Assembly (NCBI GenBank): GCA_046538945.1
Contig: JBKHHW010000194.1
Coordinates: 1-5,770, forward strand
Direction of reading: 5' to 3'
Source of the DNA: JAEZKC01 sp046538945
GTDB taxonomy: Bacteria; Fibrobacterota; Chitinivibrionia; Chitinivibrionales; Chitinispirillaceae
Length of the DNA stretch: 5,770 nucleotides
The notes beneath the pieces are model-generated. The model was not told the origin of the DNA. It worked only from the letters and a program-made list of their open reading frames with translations, and ran no database searches. Positions 1-5,770 of this stretch are shown here, piece after piece; position 1 is the first letter of the stretch; the number at the start of each line of letters is the position of its first letter. Made by a program: the position numbers and the translations under genes.

Positions 1-125
1 TATCTTCCAAACCGTTAAAAAAAAGTCAGGACTATCTTCCAAACCGTTAAAAAAAAGTCAGGACTATCTTCCAAACCGTTAAAAAAAGTCAGGACTATCT
101 TCCAAACCGTTAAAAAAATCAAGAC
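1..125. repeat. Four-copy tandem repeat with phased A-tracts
   Basis: Four head-to-tail units are seen at 1-32, 33-64, 65-95 and 96-125 (32, 32, 31 and 30 bp). Each begins TATCTTCCAAACCGTT, followed by a run of A and then GTCAGGAC. Units 1 and 2 are identical with eight A. Unit 3 differs only by one A fewer. Unit 4 has seven A and ends TCAAGAC instead of GTCAGGAC. The array touches the window edge, so more copies may lie to the left. A-tracts start at 17, 49, 81 and 112, close to three helical turns apart, so intrinsic DNA bending is plausible (inference). The period is mostly not a multiple of three, so the array is unlikely to be coding. There are no spacers, so it is not CRISPR. Each unit also contains the short near-palindrome AGTC-AG-GACT, except the last. 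Confidence 0.95.
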
Positions 126-219
126 TTTAACCCTTGAGATCAACGATAAACTCTTCCCTACTTTCGTTACGAAGATCAAGGACGCCCTTGCATGGCTGAG
201 GAGTTCGGAAGATCGATGA
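118..219 (+). pseudogene. Start-less remnant resembling the N-terminus of a small antitoxin-like protein
   Basis: Read on the plus strand from 118, the frame gives IKTLTLEINDKLFPTF and continues to a TGA at 217-219, 33 residues in all. The beginning looks like the M-K-T-L-T-L-E-I-x-D-x-L-Y/F opening strand common in small antitoxin-like proteins of bacterial chromosomes; this is recognition from memory, not a search. The first codon is ATC where ATG would be expected, and no ATG, GTG or TTG lies upstream in frame before the TAA at 16-18. The second half (KIKDALAWLRSSEDR) does not look like the usual acidic tail. No toxin partner follows. The frame starts inside the last unit of the tandem repeat, so repeat growth or rearrangement may have removed the original start and leader. 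It could also be chance similarity in a short frame. Confidence 0.35.
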
Positions 220-281
220 GACAAAGGGAAAACACCAGAAGATTTATATTTAATGCAAATCGCCAACCGGGGCTCTATATC
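126..281. other. Intergenic region downstream of the ywbE-like gene
   Basis: Apart from the small plus-strand remnant ending at 219, I see no intact gene here on either strand. No convincing rho-independent terminator follows the ywbE-like stop codon: the best candidate, GCC-CCGGTT-GGC in the minus-strand transcript, is only a 3-bp stem and has no T-run directly after it. A minus-strand open frame covering 15-266 runs through the repeats and shows no family resemblance, so I treat it as non-coding. Confidence 0.6.
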
Positions 282-473
282 TCACAATACTTTCTTTACC
301 CTGCCTACAGTTCCGTCCTGAAGCATCACTTTGATTCCATGGGGATGCTCGGGTGACTTGGTGAGAATCTTTTTCACGACACCTTCGGTGAGATTACCTG
401 TTCGCTGGTCCTGTTTCTGTACGATCAGAACATTAGCACCGATTGCGATATCTGATCTCTTTTTTCCGTCCAT
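282..473 (-). CDS. ywbE: YwbE family protein (DUF2196), function unknown
   Basis: This 63-residue protein matches the YwbE/DUF2196 family by eye across its whole length. It opens MDGKKRSDIAIGANVLIVQK, then has DQRTGNLTEGVVKKILT, and ends with the hallmark HPHGIKVMLQDGTVGRVKK. The family is about this length (60-70 residues), so the gene looks complete. The small, basic, Gly- and Val-rich fold with a turn around 'DGTVGRV' recalls KOW-like nucleic-acid-binding beta-barrels, but the function is not established. The ATG at 471-473 is supported by AAAGGA at 484-489, about 10 nt upstream. The stop is TGA. It lies 242 nt downstream of the transporter cluster on the same strand, and the AT-rich gap suggests its own promoter. 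No functional tie to the transport genes is apparent. Confidence 0.9.
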   Translation of the reverse strand: MDGKKRSDIAIGANVLIVQKQDQRTGNLTEGVVKKILTKSPEHPHGIKVMLQDGTVGRVKKVL

Positions 474-483
474 GGTGGTTTTT

Positions 484-489
484 TCCTTT
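484..489 (-). promoter_or_regulatory. Ribosome binding site of the ywbE-like gene
   Basis: The minus strand reads AAAGGA here, 10 nt before the ATG at 471-473. This supports the chosen start. Confidence 0.65.
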
Positions 490-715
490 CACAACATATC
501 GCAAGTGAATAAATATCTATGTAATCAACTGATGGTAATTTTCCAAAATAAATAGTGGGGTATGGGATTCTTATCATATTTATACTGTAAATGGAGGAAA
601 ATACCGGGAACGAATGCTTTTATAAACGAAAAAGGCGTTCTCGATCTTAACAGTTTTATGTCTAAAGGTAAATACTTTCTCATACCGGAGTAAAGTGACA
701 GGATTTGCAATCGTA
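490..715. other. AT-rich intergenic region between the barrel gene and the ywbE-like gene
   Basis: This gap separates the transporter cluster from the ywbE-like gene and is clearly richer in A+T than the cluster. On the minus strand there are sigma70 -10-like words, TATAAA (579-584) and TATGAT (573-578), but no well-spaced -35 box that I would defend. Downstream of the barrel-gene stop I find only weak stems (GATT-GCA-AATC and AACG...CGTT), none followed by a proper T-run, so the cluster has no visible intrinsic terminator. A short plus-strand ORF at 562-693 lies inside and is listed separately. Confidence 0.5.
562..693 (+). CDS. Possible 43-residue ORF, unrecognised
   Basis: An ATG at 562 opens a 43-codon frame ending in TAA at 691-693. 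The peptide starts MGFLSYLYCKWRKIPG and ends SFMSKGKYFLIPE. I do not recognise it. Its composition is protein-like, with a hydrophobic aromatic start and a mixed-charge middle, and it fills much of an otherwise gene-free gap. Against it, the GGGG upstream sits only 1-2 nt from the ATG, which is too close for a normal ribosome binding site. The in-frame TAG at 553-555 prevents an earlier start. It is convergent with the barrel gene, ending about 22 nt from that gene's stop. It may be the tail of a decayed gene or a chance frame. Confidence 0.2.
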   Translation: MGFLSYLYCKWRKIPGTNAFINEKGVLDLNSFMSKGKYFLIPE

Positions 716-1885
716 CTAAAACGACCATCGAATCCTCACTCCTGCCAGATTCGGAGTGGAACCGTACACATCGCCCTCCTCCCCGTAGAAAAGCTGGGCA
801 ATGAGTAATGCTTCAACGTTGTTTGACAAGGACCAGGCCAGGGACGGGCTCAGGTAGAAGGAATAGTCCCCGGGATTGACTATTGCTGAAATCGACCCTC
901 TGGTCAGAGGCGTGAAAGGATAAGCCAGGGAACCGTATGCCAGATACCTGGCGGGCGTAAGATCCTTTGCTGAATAATCCTGCTGCAGAAGCAGAAGCGG
1001 TTCAAGCGGACCGTCTCCACCGAACCCGTTGTAAAGGGCTTCACCGTGGATATAGAACCCGTTTTCAAATGTGTAGTCACCTGATACTGCGGCGACCGCA
1101 ACAGCTGAATCCGGTTGGCTGAAAGAACCGTCCGATTCAAGCATCGGAATGTAAGTGGACACTTCACCCCTGAATCCACCACCTCTGATACTGCCAGCCC
1201 AGGAAAACCCCGCAGCGGCATCCCGACCGAAAAGACCACCCTGAAACTGCAGATCGTATGTAAGATAATTGAGTCTGTACATAGCTGCATAGGTACGGCG
1301 GTCAAGACTTCTACCCGCCTTCAAAGCCACTTCGAATACAGACAAAGCTCCTGGATAATATATGAAACGCATAGCATCGGTTCCGGGGCGTTCCTCGTAA
1401 TCGAAATCCAGGTATTCAAACGCATTGAACCAGTCATTGGGATTCCACACGAGATTCGTACCCCAGTTTATACGCTGTCTACCCGCCGCAATGATAAAAT
1501 CACCTCTTGAATAGCTAATCCAGGCTCTGTCTACGTTTCCGTGAAGCAAAGACGGCCACGCATCCGTTAGATCGACATACCCCCGGTCCTCGCCTATCTG
1601 ATCAATCAAAGGACTTCCCGACACAAGCACATCAGCCTGACTTCCCGTAAGCAGCTGAAGCCGACCGGCCACTTCAAGAGCAAGAGAAGGCATGGGATAC
1701 CAGTTATAGTTCATGCGGGCGTGAATGAGATTGCTGTAGTCAAGACCCGCCTCATCCCATTGAAATGTCAATAAGGGCAGTTCAGAAACATAACCGCCGA
1801 TCCGGTCGGAACCGGGAAAGCCGAACAGTGCAGAAGACGCATTGAATGAAAATAAGACAACTATTAAAACAGCACATCTTTTCAT
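716..1885 (-). CDS. Outer-membrane beta-barrel protein, DUF1302-like, of the LolCDE-like cluster
   Basis: This is a predicted 389-residue outer-membrane protein. Residues 1-19 form a signal peptide: K2-R3, a hydrophobic stretch around 5-14, and likely cleavage after NASSA. The rest has alternating polar/hydrophobic strands rich in Tyr, Trp and Gly, and the chain ends RIRWSF, the terminal Phe typical of barrel proteins recognised by BAM. Around residues 135-154 is a GRQRINWG...WNPNDWFN segment, recalling the GRQ...WG...NP-D segment of DUF1302-type barrels; the assignment is by resemblance only. A GTG at 1889-1891 in the same frame is a poorer start, because AAGGGGAG lies 7 nt before the ATG at 1883-1885 but only 1 nt before the GTG. 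It is the last gene of the cluster, 28 nt after the ATPase stop. It could be the outer-membrane exit or acceptor for the cargo (inference), or a general porin. Confidence 0.8.
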   Translation of the reverse strand: MKRCAVLIVVLFSFNASSALFGFPGSDRIGGYVSELPLLTFQWDEAGLDYSNLIHARMNYNWYPMPSLALEVAGRLQLLTGSQADVLVSGSPLIDQIGEDRGYVDLTDAWPSLLHGNVDRAWISYSRGDFIIAAGRQRINWGTNLVWNPNDWFNAFEYLDFDYEERPGTDAMRFIYYPGALSVFEVALKAGRSLDRRTYAAMYRLNYLTYDLQFQGGLFGRDAAAGFSWAGSIRGGGFRGEVSTYIPMLESDGSFSQPDSAVAVAAVSGDYTFENGFYIHGEALYNGFGGDGPLEPLLLLQQDYSAKDLTPARYLAYGSLAYPFTPLTRGSISAIVNPGDYSFYLSPSLAWSLSNNVEALLIAQLFYGEEGDVYGSTPNLAGVRIRWSF

Positions 1886-1892
1886 CTGCACA

Positions 1893-1900
1893 CTCCCCTT
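1893..1900 (-). promoter_or_regulatory. Ribosome binding site that decides the barrel-protein start
   Basis: The minus strand reads AAGGGGAG, 7 nt from the ATG at 1883-1885. The alternative GTG at 1889-1891 would leave only 1 nt, so the ATG is preferred. Confidence 0.8.
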
Positions 1901-1913
1901 TCCGGATTCAAAG

Positions 1914-2606
1914 CTAGCCCTGTTCCACCTGACGGTCCGTCTCTATTTCGCCATCCCGAAGAGTTATGATTCTTCTGGCTCTGCGTATCACCCTCTCATC
2001 ATGAGTGGAAAAAAGAAAAACAGTTCCCATAGTGCGGTTGAGATTTGCCATCATATCAAGCAGGTTTTCCGCGGATCGGGAATCGAGATTAGCCGTCGGT
2101 TCATCCGCCAGAACGAATTTGGGACCGGAAGCAAGCGCCCTCGCCACCGCCACTCTCTGCTGCTCCCCCCCGGAAAGCTGTACGGGGCGATGATCGGCCC
2201 TGTTAAGAAGCCCAACAGCTTTGAGCAGTTCCTGTGACCTTTCATGCCGCTGCTTTACGTTCCTCTTCTGAAGCAACATTATGAACTCCACGTTTTCCCG
2301 GGCGGTAAGAACGGGAATGAGGTTGTATGCCTGGAAAACGAAACCGATATTGTGCAGTCTGTAATCAATCAGGTCACCGGAAGTAAGAGTCGACAAATCG
2401 GTTCCACCTATCACCACCCTGCCAACAGAAGGCTGATCGAGTCCCCCCAAAAGATGAAGCAGAGTGCTTTTGCCCGAACCGGAGGGTCCGACAATGGCAG
2501 TGAACTCCCCCTCCTGCACCTCGAAACTCACCTTGTTAAGTGCTCTCACCGGCACTTCCGATTCGTGATATTCCTTCCCCAGGTCTACAGTCTGGATAAC
2601 ACTCAT
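1914..2606 (-). CDS. ABC transporter ATPase, LolD/MacB type
   Basis: This 230-residue nucleotide-binding subunit hydrolyses ATP at the cytoplasmic face to drive the two neighbouring permeases. All canonical motifs are intact: Walker A GPSGSGKST (40-48), Q-loop Gln92 in VFQAYNL, signature LSGGEQQ (144-150), Walker B FVLADEPT with catalytic Glu169, D-loop NLDS (173-176) and H-loop His202. The length and the 'EVPVRALNKVSFEV...LGGLDQPSVG' layout are those of the LolD/MacB/FtsE group, which energises mechanotransmission rather than channel transport. I start at the ATG at 2604-2606 because GGGAG lies 7 nt upstream and the product begins as family members usually do (MSVIQTVDLGKEY). A GTG at 2625-2627 would add seven residues and overlap the upstream stop as GTGA. 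The gene lies between the second permease and the barrel gene. Family is certain; the specific substrate is not. Confidence 0.95.
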   Translation of the reverse strand: MSVIQTVDLGKEYHESEVPVRALNKVSFEVQEGEFTAIVGPSGSGKSTLLHLLGGLDQPSVGRVVIGGTDLSTLTSGDLIDYRLHNIGFVFQAYNLIPVLTARENVEFIMLLQKRNVKQRHERSQELLKAVGLLNRADHRPVQLSGGEQQRVAVARALASGPKFVLADEPTANLDSRSAENLLDMMANLNRTMGTVFLFSTHDERVIRRARRIITLRDGEIETDRQVEQG

Positions 2607-2613
2607 TTCTCTA

Positions 2614-2618
2614 CTCCC
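2614..2618 (-). promoter_or_regulatory. Ribosome binding site of the ATPase gene
   Basis: The minus strand reads GGGAG, 7 nt before the ATG at 2604-2606. It favours that start over the GTG at 2625-2627, which has only an AGGA 1 nt away or a GAGG about 10 nt away. Confidence 0.6.
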
Positions 2619-2623
2619 GTCTT

Positions 2624-3838
2624 TCACGTCCTGAGTGCCTCGGCCGGTTTGAGTTTCAAAGCCCGCCTGGCAGGATAGATAGCCGACAAAACGGCTATAA
2701 CCACTACCATCACACCCAGTATGGGATACATGGTCCAGGGCAGCAAGGGATAGAGCACATCAGTAAGCCCGAACTCGCTCAGACCTTCGGATATTATTGA
2801 TAAATCGATTCCGGTGACAGACAGAATCCGCACCGCAATCGACGTAAGTACCATCCCCGCAACGGCACCGGTAAGAGATAGTGCAAGAGTCTCAAGCACT
2901 ATCAGAAGGAAGAGTGTCTTACGCTTCATCCCCACCGCCATGAGCATCCCCAGCTCCCGCCTGCGTTCAAGCACCACCATCAGCATAGTATTTACAATCC
3001 CGAAAGCCAGCGCCAGCAGGATCACCACCATAAAAATGTAAAGGGAAACATCCAAAGTCTCGGAAATGAAACTCAGCTCCGGGGCAAGCTGGTTCCATGT
3101 CTGCACTCTCATTTGAGAAGCCACGGAAGCCACAGTCGACAAGCTGGTATCAAGCGCCTCAAGACTGGTGAACAAGACCGACACCTGCTGGTATTGAAGC
3201 TCCGTTTCAAGGAGCTCGGCCAAAGCCTGTGCCTGCACAAAAACAGTGTTGAGGTCGAATTCAGTTGAAGGTGTGCGGAAGATCCCCGCGACCCGGAATG
3301 CTCCGCCGGTGATAGTCCCTTCCGCATTCTGAAATGTAAAAACAACTCTGGAACCTGCTTTCAGATCAAGTCTCTCCGCCAGCTCCTGACCGATAACCGC
3401 CTCAGACTCCCCCTCCTCCCGGGTAAAAAAGGTTCCCTCCACTATGGACTGATCCACTATGGTAAGCTCTCTTTCCCTCTGAGGTATAACTCCCATGAGC
3501 TCTACCCCCAATGCGGTCTGCGGGGAAGAAGCCATCGCATTCACCAGCACCCGAGGTGCAGCGGCTGCGACCTGAGGCATGGAGTCAAGCCGCCCAACCA
3601 GACTTGCGGCATCGGGTATGTAGTACTGAATATCAGGATCCTCTCTGAAGCGGGGATGAGTGATCTGCAGATGTGAAACGCGGGTGCGAATAACAGTCTC
3701 CACCATCTGCTCCCCCATACCAAAACTAAGCGCAGAAGCGGTGAATCCGCCTAAAAGCCCCAGCGCTATGGCGGTCATGATGATAAGACTGCGCAGTTTG
3801 TTTCTCCAGAGATTCTTCCAGGCCAACTCAAAAAGCAT
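2624..3838 (-). CDS. ABC transporter permease, FtsX/LolC/LolE/MacB-type (second of pair)
   Basis: This is a 404-residue inner-membrane permease with the four-helix FtsX layout. The N-terminal cytoplasmic motif LAWKNLWRNKLRSL is followed by TM1 (about 18-38), a large periplasmic domain (about 40-262), TM2 (about 266-290), TM3 (about 309-335) and TM4 (about 372-389). The loop after TM2 carries the family signature ERRRELGMLMAVGMK, the coupling region that touches the ATPase. The C-terminus ends YPARRALKLKPAEALR, a motif shared by LolC/E and MacB. The periplasmic part resembles the MacB-like core domain that transmits ATPase motion to periplasmic partners. The ATG at 3836-3838 has AAAGGA 9 nt upstream, 21 nt after the previous stop. 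The first permease shares the topology and both end motifs but little of the periplasmic sequence, so a heterodimer as in LolC/LolE is likely (inference). No ATPase is fused, unlike MacB. Confidence 0.93.
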   Translation of the reverse strand: MLFELAWKNLWRNKLRSLIIMTAIALGLLGGFTASALSFGMGEQMVETVIRTRVSHLQITHPRFREDPDIQYYIPDAASLVGRLDSMPQVAAAAPRVLVNAMASSPQTALGVELMGVIPQRERELTIVDQSIVEGTFFTREEGESEAVIGQELAERLDLKAGSRVVFTFQNAEGTITGGAFRVAGIFRTPSTEFDLNTVFVQAQALAELLETELQYQQVSVLFTSLEALDTSLSTVASVASQMRVQTWNQLAPELSFISETLDVSLYIFMVVILLALAFGIVNTMLMVVLERRRELGMLMAVGMKRKTLFLLIVLETLALSLTGAVAGMVLTSIAVRILSVTGIDLSIISEGLSEFGLTDVLYPLLPWTMYPILGVMVVVIAVLSAIYPARRALKLKPAEALRT

Positions 3839-3847
3839 TGCCGCTAT

Positions 3848-3853
3848 TCCTTT
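3848..3853 (-). promoter_or_regulatory. Ribosome binding site of the second permease
   Basis: The minus strand reads AAAGGA, 9 nt before the ATG at 3836-3838, in the 21-nt gap after the first permease gene. Confidence 0.65.
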
Positions 3854-3859
3854 ATGATT

Positions 3860-5080
3860 TCAGGCCCGGAGTTCATCAGACACCCTGAGCCGAGTTATAG
3901 ACCACAGCGGATATATACAAACGATTATGGATACAAAGAACACCACCAGCCCCTGATTTATAAAAAGAGAAGGCTCCGCCAGAAACGGGATAAGCGGATC
4001 ATACCCGTAAGTACGAATCGCCTCAGCAGCTTCTCCCGTAAGGCGTATCGGGTTGGCTCTCATATAAAGCAGAATAGGTACCGAGACCACCACTCCAGCA
4101 ATCGTCCCCAGCAGTCCTATGGTGACCGTTTCAAACAGAACCGTCAGGCTCAGTTTCCAGGGTTTCATTCCGATAGAGATCATCATGGCGAATTCCCGCT
4201 TTCTCTCTGCTGTCATCATCATCACCGTACCGAAGATTCCAAACGCAATCACCAGATAGAGAATTCCAAGCATGATCAGCCCGCCGGCATTGTCGAATTC
4301 GATCGACTGCACCAGCTCCGGAAGCATCTCCCGCCAGGTAAGCACATCGTAGCCGTCGCTGTAGATTTGCTGAAGTTCTTCGGTCACACGGCCGAGCATA
4401 TTCGGATCTTCCAGCATTATTGCCAGGGATGTCCCCCGCTCCGGCATGGAAAAGAAGTACTGTGCCTCCTCAAGCGTAAGATACACCATGCTGTTATCAA
4501 GATCAGGAAGAGGCAAATCGACTACACCTGTAATTACGTTCGCCCCGGCAGCGCTCGCTCCGTAATACCCCTGACTCAGAAGTACAAGTGTATCGCCCAG
4601 CCCGACATTCAGGTACTCTGCCAACCCCCGGGCTATGAGCGCGCCCTGTGAACCGGGCTGAAAATATTCACCGCTCACGACCCGTTCGGCAAGATCATTC
4701 ATCCTGTCTTCAATCTCCGGAGCGATACCGCTCACCATCACCCCCCGGGTCTTCTCACCTGAGGAAGCCAGTGCGAATGATTCCAGACGGGGAACCACAG
4801 CCGTGACCCCTGGAATCCGGGAAATCTGTTGGCGTTTGTTCGGATCGAAATCCATACTGTTTTCAAGGCTTCTGGATTCCCAGAACTCTTCACCCTGCAC
4901 CTGTATGAAGCCGGTGTAGATCCGCAGAGTGTTTGTAATCATATGTTCATAGGTACCAAGCTGCATGGAACGCACGAACAGCACAAGAATGATGGCAAAG
5001 AACACCGACCCCATAGTGATGAGCGTTCGATGCCGGTTACGCCACAAGTTGCGCCATGCAAGTACCAGATATACAGACAT
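3860..5080 (-). CDS. ABC transporter permease, FtsX/LolC/LolE-type (first of pair)
   Basis: This is a 406-residue inner-membrane permease. It starts LAWRNLWRNRHRTLIT, the same amphipathic WRNLWRN opening as its partner, then TM1 (about 19-37). A periplasmic domain (about 40-264) follows, then TM2 (about 266-291), the cytoplasmic signature ERKREFAMMISIGMKPWK (292-309), TM3 (about 310-340) and TM4 (about 378-395). The end, YPLWSITRLRVSDELR, is a degenerate form of the P-A-R-R-A...P-x-E-A-L-R tail of the partner. By family it would pair with the second permease and the ATPase, and hand cargo to, or take it from, the LolA-like protein encoded just upstream. Its ATG at 5078-5080 follows the LolA-like stop by only 3 nt and has at best a weak GGA about 11 nt upstream, so translational coupling is likely. 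Lipoprotein release is the best-known role of the group, but glycolipid, antibiotic or siderophore export cannot be excluded. Confidence 0.92.
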   Translation of the reverse strand: MSVYLVLAWRNLWRNRHRTLITMGSVFFAIILVLFVRSMQLGTYEHMITNTLRIYTGFIQVQGEEFWESRSLENSMDFDPNKRQQISRIPGVTAVVPRLESFALASSGEKTRGVMVSGIAPEIEDRMNDLAERVVSGEYFQPGSQGALIARGLAEYLNVGLGDTLVLLSQGYYGASAAGANVITGVVDLPLPDLDNSMVYLTLEEAQYFFSMPERGTSLAIMLEDPNMLGRVTEELQQIYSDGYDVLTWREMLPELVQSIEFDNAGGLIMLGILYLVIAFGIFGTVMMMTAERKREFAMMISIGMKPWKLSLTVLFETVTIGLLGTIAGVVVSVPILLYMRANPIRLTGEAAEAIRTYGYDPLIPFLAEPSLFINQGLVVFFVSIIVCIYPLWSITRLRVSDELRA

Positions 5081-5083
5081 GAA

Positions 5084-5770
5084 TCATTGTATCCGTTTCA
5101 TATTCTGCTGTGAGAAGAAACTTCTGTCAAGATCCATGTTGAATTCTATGGATTCGTAAATCATCACCGTTTTCTGTCCCTGCTCCTCCTGAGGAATCAT
5201 CTCTATTCTGGTAGGGATGGTCCTTCCCCCCAAATCCTTCACATCCCCGAGAAGCATTACATTAACAAGCTCTCCGTTTTCGCCGTAGAACTCAGCCCTT
5301 CTCTGGATAAAATTCTCCTTTGTGATATAGGTAATCACCTTTTCCCACACCACCGGAGCCCTTGGCTTGGGCACCATTTGAATTTTCCATGCAGGCTGGC
5401 CCTCTATTGTTGTATCAGAAAGAAATGAGTGATCATAATCAGTGACAACGGAAGCCTCCCGGACCAGATCATCATTGGTGAAATCAGACCCCATCCACGA
5501 CTGCATCATCATGGAGGGAGGGATTTTTATGACCCGCTGGATTCTGGGCACCCACTGCCAGACCTCCTCCCCCCTTTTAAGAAAGGCAGTTCCCCGGTCC
5601 CGGGCCGGGGCAAGGATGTAGATCATGGCGTACTCATCACCCATGCTGTAGGATCGGATGGAAAGTTCCCTGGTCCAGTTGGGGCGGACAATCCTCATGG
5701 TGAGTTCAGTGCGGTTGGTCTCGCCTCTGAAAAGGCTGTCGGCCCTGGCGACTACTTCCTGAGCGGTCTG
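5084..5770 (-). CDS. LolA-like outer membrane lipoprotein-sorting protein, N-terminus cut by window edge
   Basis: This partial gene shows 228 residues; the frame stays open to the right edge, so the true start and signal peptide lie outside. An internal ATG at 5696-5698 is not the start, because family-like sequence (ADSLFRGETNRTEL) continues upstream of it in frame. The protein belongs to the LolA-like 'outer membrane lipoprotein-sorting' group (COG2834 type). I recognise the hallmark segments RGTAFLKRG, then VPRIQRVIKIPPSMM, QSWMGSDFTNDDLVRE, and later VVWEKVITYI and GRTIPTRIEM. These are periplasmic proteins with a half-open beta-barrel that binds acyl chains, which fits a shuttle between membranes. 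Members next to transporter genes are common, and their cargo is mostly unproven. It is the first visible gene of the cluster, and its TGA lies 3 nt before the next ATG. It is distinct in sequence from classical LolA, so the 'lipoprotein' label is inherited from the family name. Confidence 0.93.
   Translation of the reverse strand, partial: QTAQEVVARADSLFRGETNRTELTMRIVRPNWTRELSIRSYSMGDEYAMIYILAPARDRGTAFLKRGEEVWQWVPRIQRVIKIPPSMMMQSWMGSDFTNDDLVREASVVTDYDHSFLSDTTIEGQPAWKIQMVPKPRAPVVWEKVITYITKENFIQRRAEFYGENGELVNVMLLGDVKDLGGRTIPTRIEMIPQEEQGQKTVMIYESIEFNMDLDRSFFSQQNMKRIQ

Noticed and set aside
1..125. CRISPR array
   Set aside because: The units are head to tail with no unique spacers, and no cas genes are visible.
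1..125. Serial intrinsic terminators on the minus strand (AGTCCTGACT followed by a T-run in each unit)
   Set aside because: The only stem is 3 bp around a 4-nt loop, too weak for termination even though the T-runs look suggestive.
15..266. 83-codon minus-strand frame covering the repeat array
   Set aside because: Its C-terminal half is just the translated repeats in shifting frames, because the unit length is not a multiple of three throughout; no ribosome binding site or family likeness was seen.
1115..1510. Plus-strand open frame opposite the barrel gene, and a second minus-strand frame at 904-1305
   Set aside because: Both overlap the barrel gene in other frames and show no family features, whereas the barrel gene has a signal peptide, ribosome binding site and terminal Phe.
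2165..2171. G7 homopolymer in the ATPase signature-motif codons as a phase-variation switch
   Set aside because: The run simply encodes Gly-Gly of LSGGEQ with GGG codons, and seven bases is short for a phase-variable tract; the frame is intact.
3854..4651. A 265-codon plus-strand open frame
   Set aside because: It is antisense to the first permease, whose motifs and topology are unmistakable; its translation is rich in His, Arg and Gln with no recognisable domain, as expected for a shadow frame.
5084..5698. Complete LolA-like gene starting at the ATG at 5696-5698
   Set aside because: The frame continues without a stop to the window edge and the upstream residues fit the family, so the gene is truncated by the window and the ATG is internal.

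Overview
The window looks like a chromosomal piece from a diderm (Gram-negative-type) bacterium. It encodes an outer-membrane beta-barrel protein with a signal peptide and a C-terminal Phe, and a periplasmic LolA-like protein. Shine-Dalgarno sites are strong and purine-rich. The phylum cannot be fixed from this sequence; Spirochaetota or another non-model diderm lineage would fit, but that is a guess. All confident genes are on the minus strand and so read from right to left.

Right to left, positions 5770 to 716 hold a tightly packed five-gene cluster, probably one transcript whose promoter lies beyond the right edge. The genes are: (1) a LolA-like 'outer membrane lipoprotein-sorting' protein cut by the window edge; (2) an FtsX/LolC/LolE-type permease; (3) a second, divergent permease of the same type; (4) a LolD/MacB-type ATPase; (5) an outer-membrane beta-barrel protein with a GRQ-x3-WG...NPND motif, reminiscent of DUF1302-type barrels. 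Junctions are 3 nt, 21 nt, a 4-nt overlap or a 17-nt gap (depending on the ATPase start), and 28 nt. The obvious reading is a trans-envelope lipid or lipoprotein route. The ATPase would power a permease heterodimer in the inner membrane, the LolA-like protein would ferry a hydrophobic cargo across the periplasm, and the barrel would act at the outer membrane. Cargo and direction cannot be read from the sequence.

Positions 715 to 474 are AT-rich and contain no confident gene, although an unusual 43-codon plus-strand ORF lies there. A small minus-strand gene of the YwbE (DUF2196) family follows at 473-282.

Positions 1-281 hold no intact gene. At the left edge there are four nearly identical 30-32 bp tandem repeats, each with an A7-A8 tract. 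The last unit runs into a plus-strand reading frame that resembles the N-terminus of a small antitoxin-like protein but has ATC where a start codon would be expected.

The main point of interest is the gene combination: a LolCDE-like transporter with a LolA-like carrier and a beta-barrel, and no LolB in view. The repeat array abutting a broken small gene is the second point.
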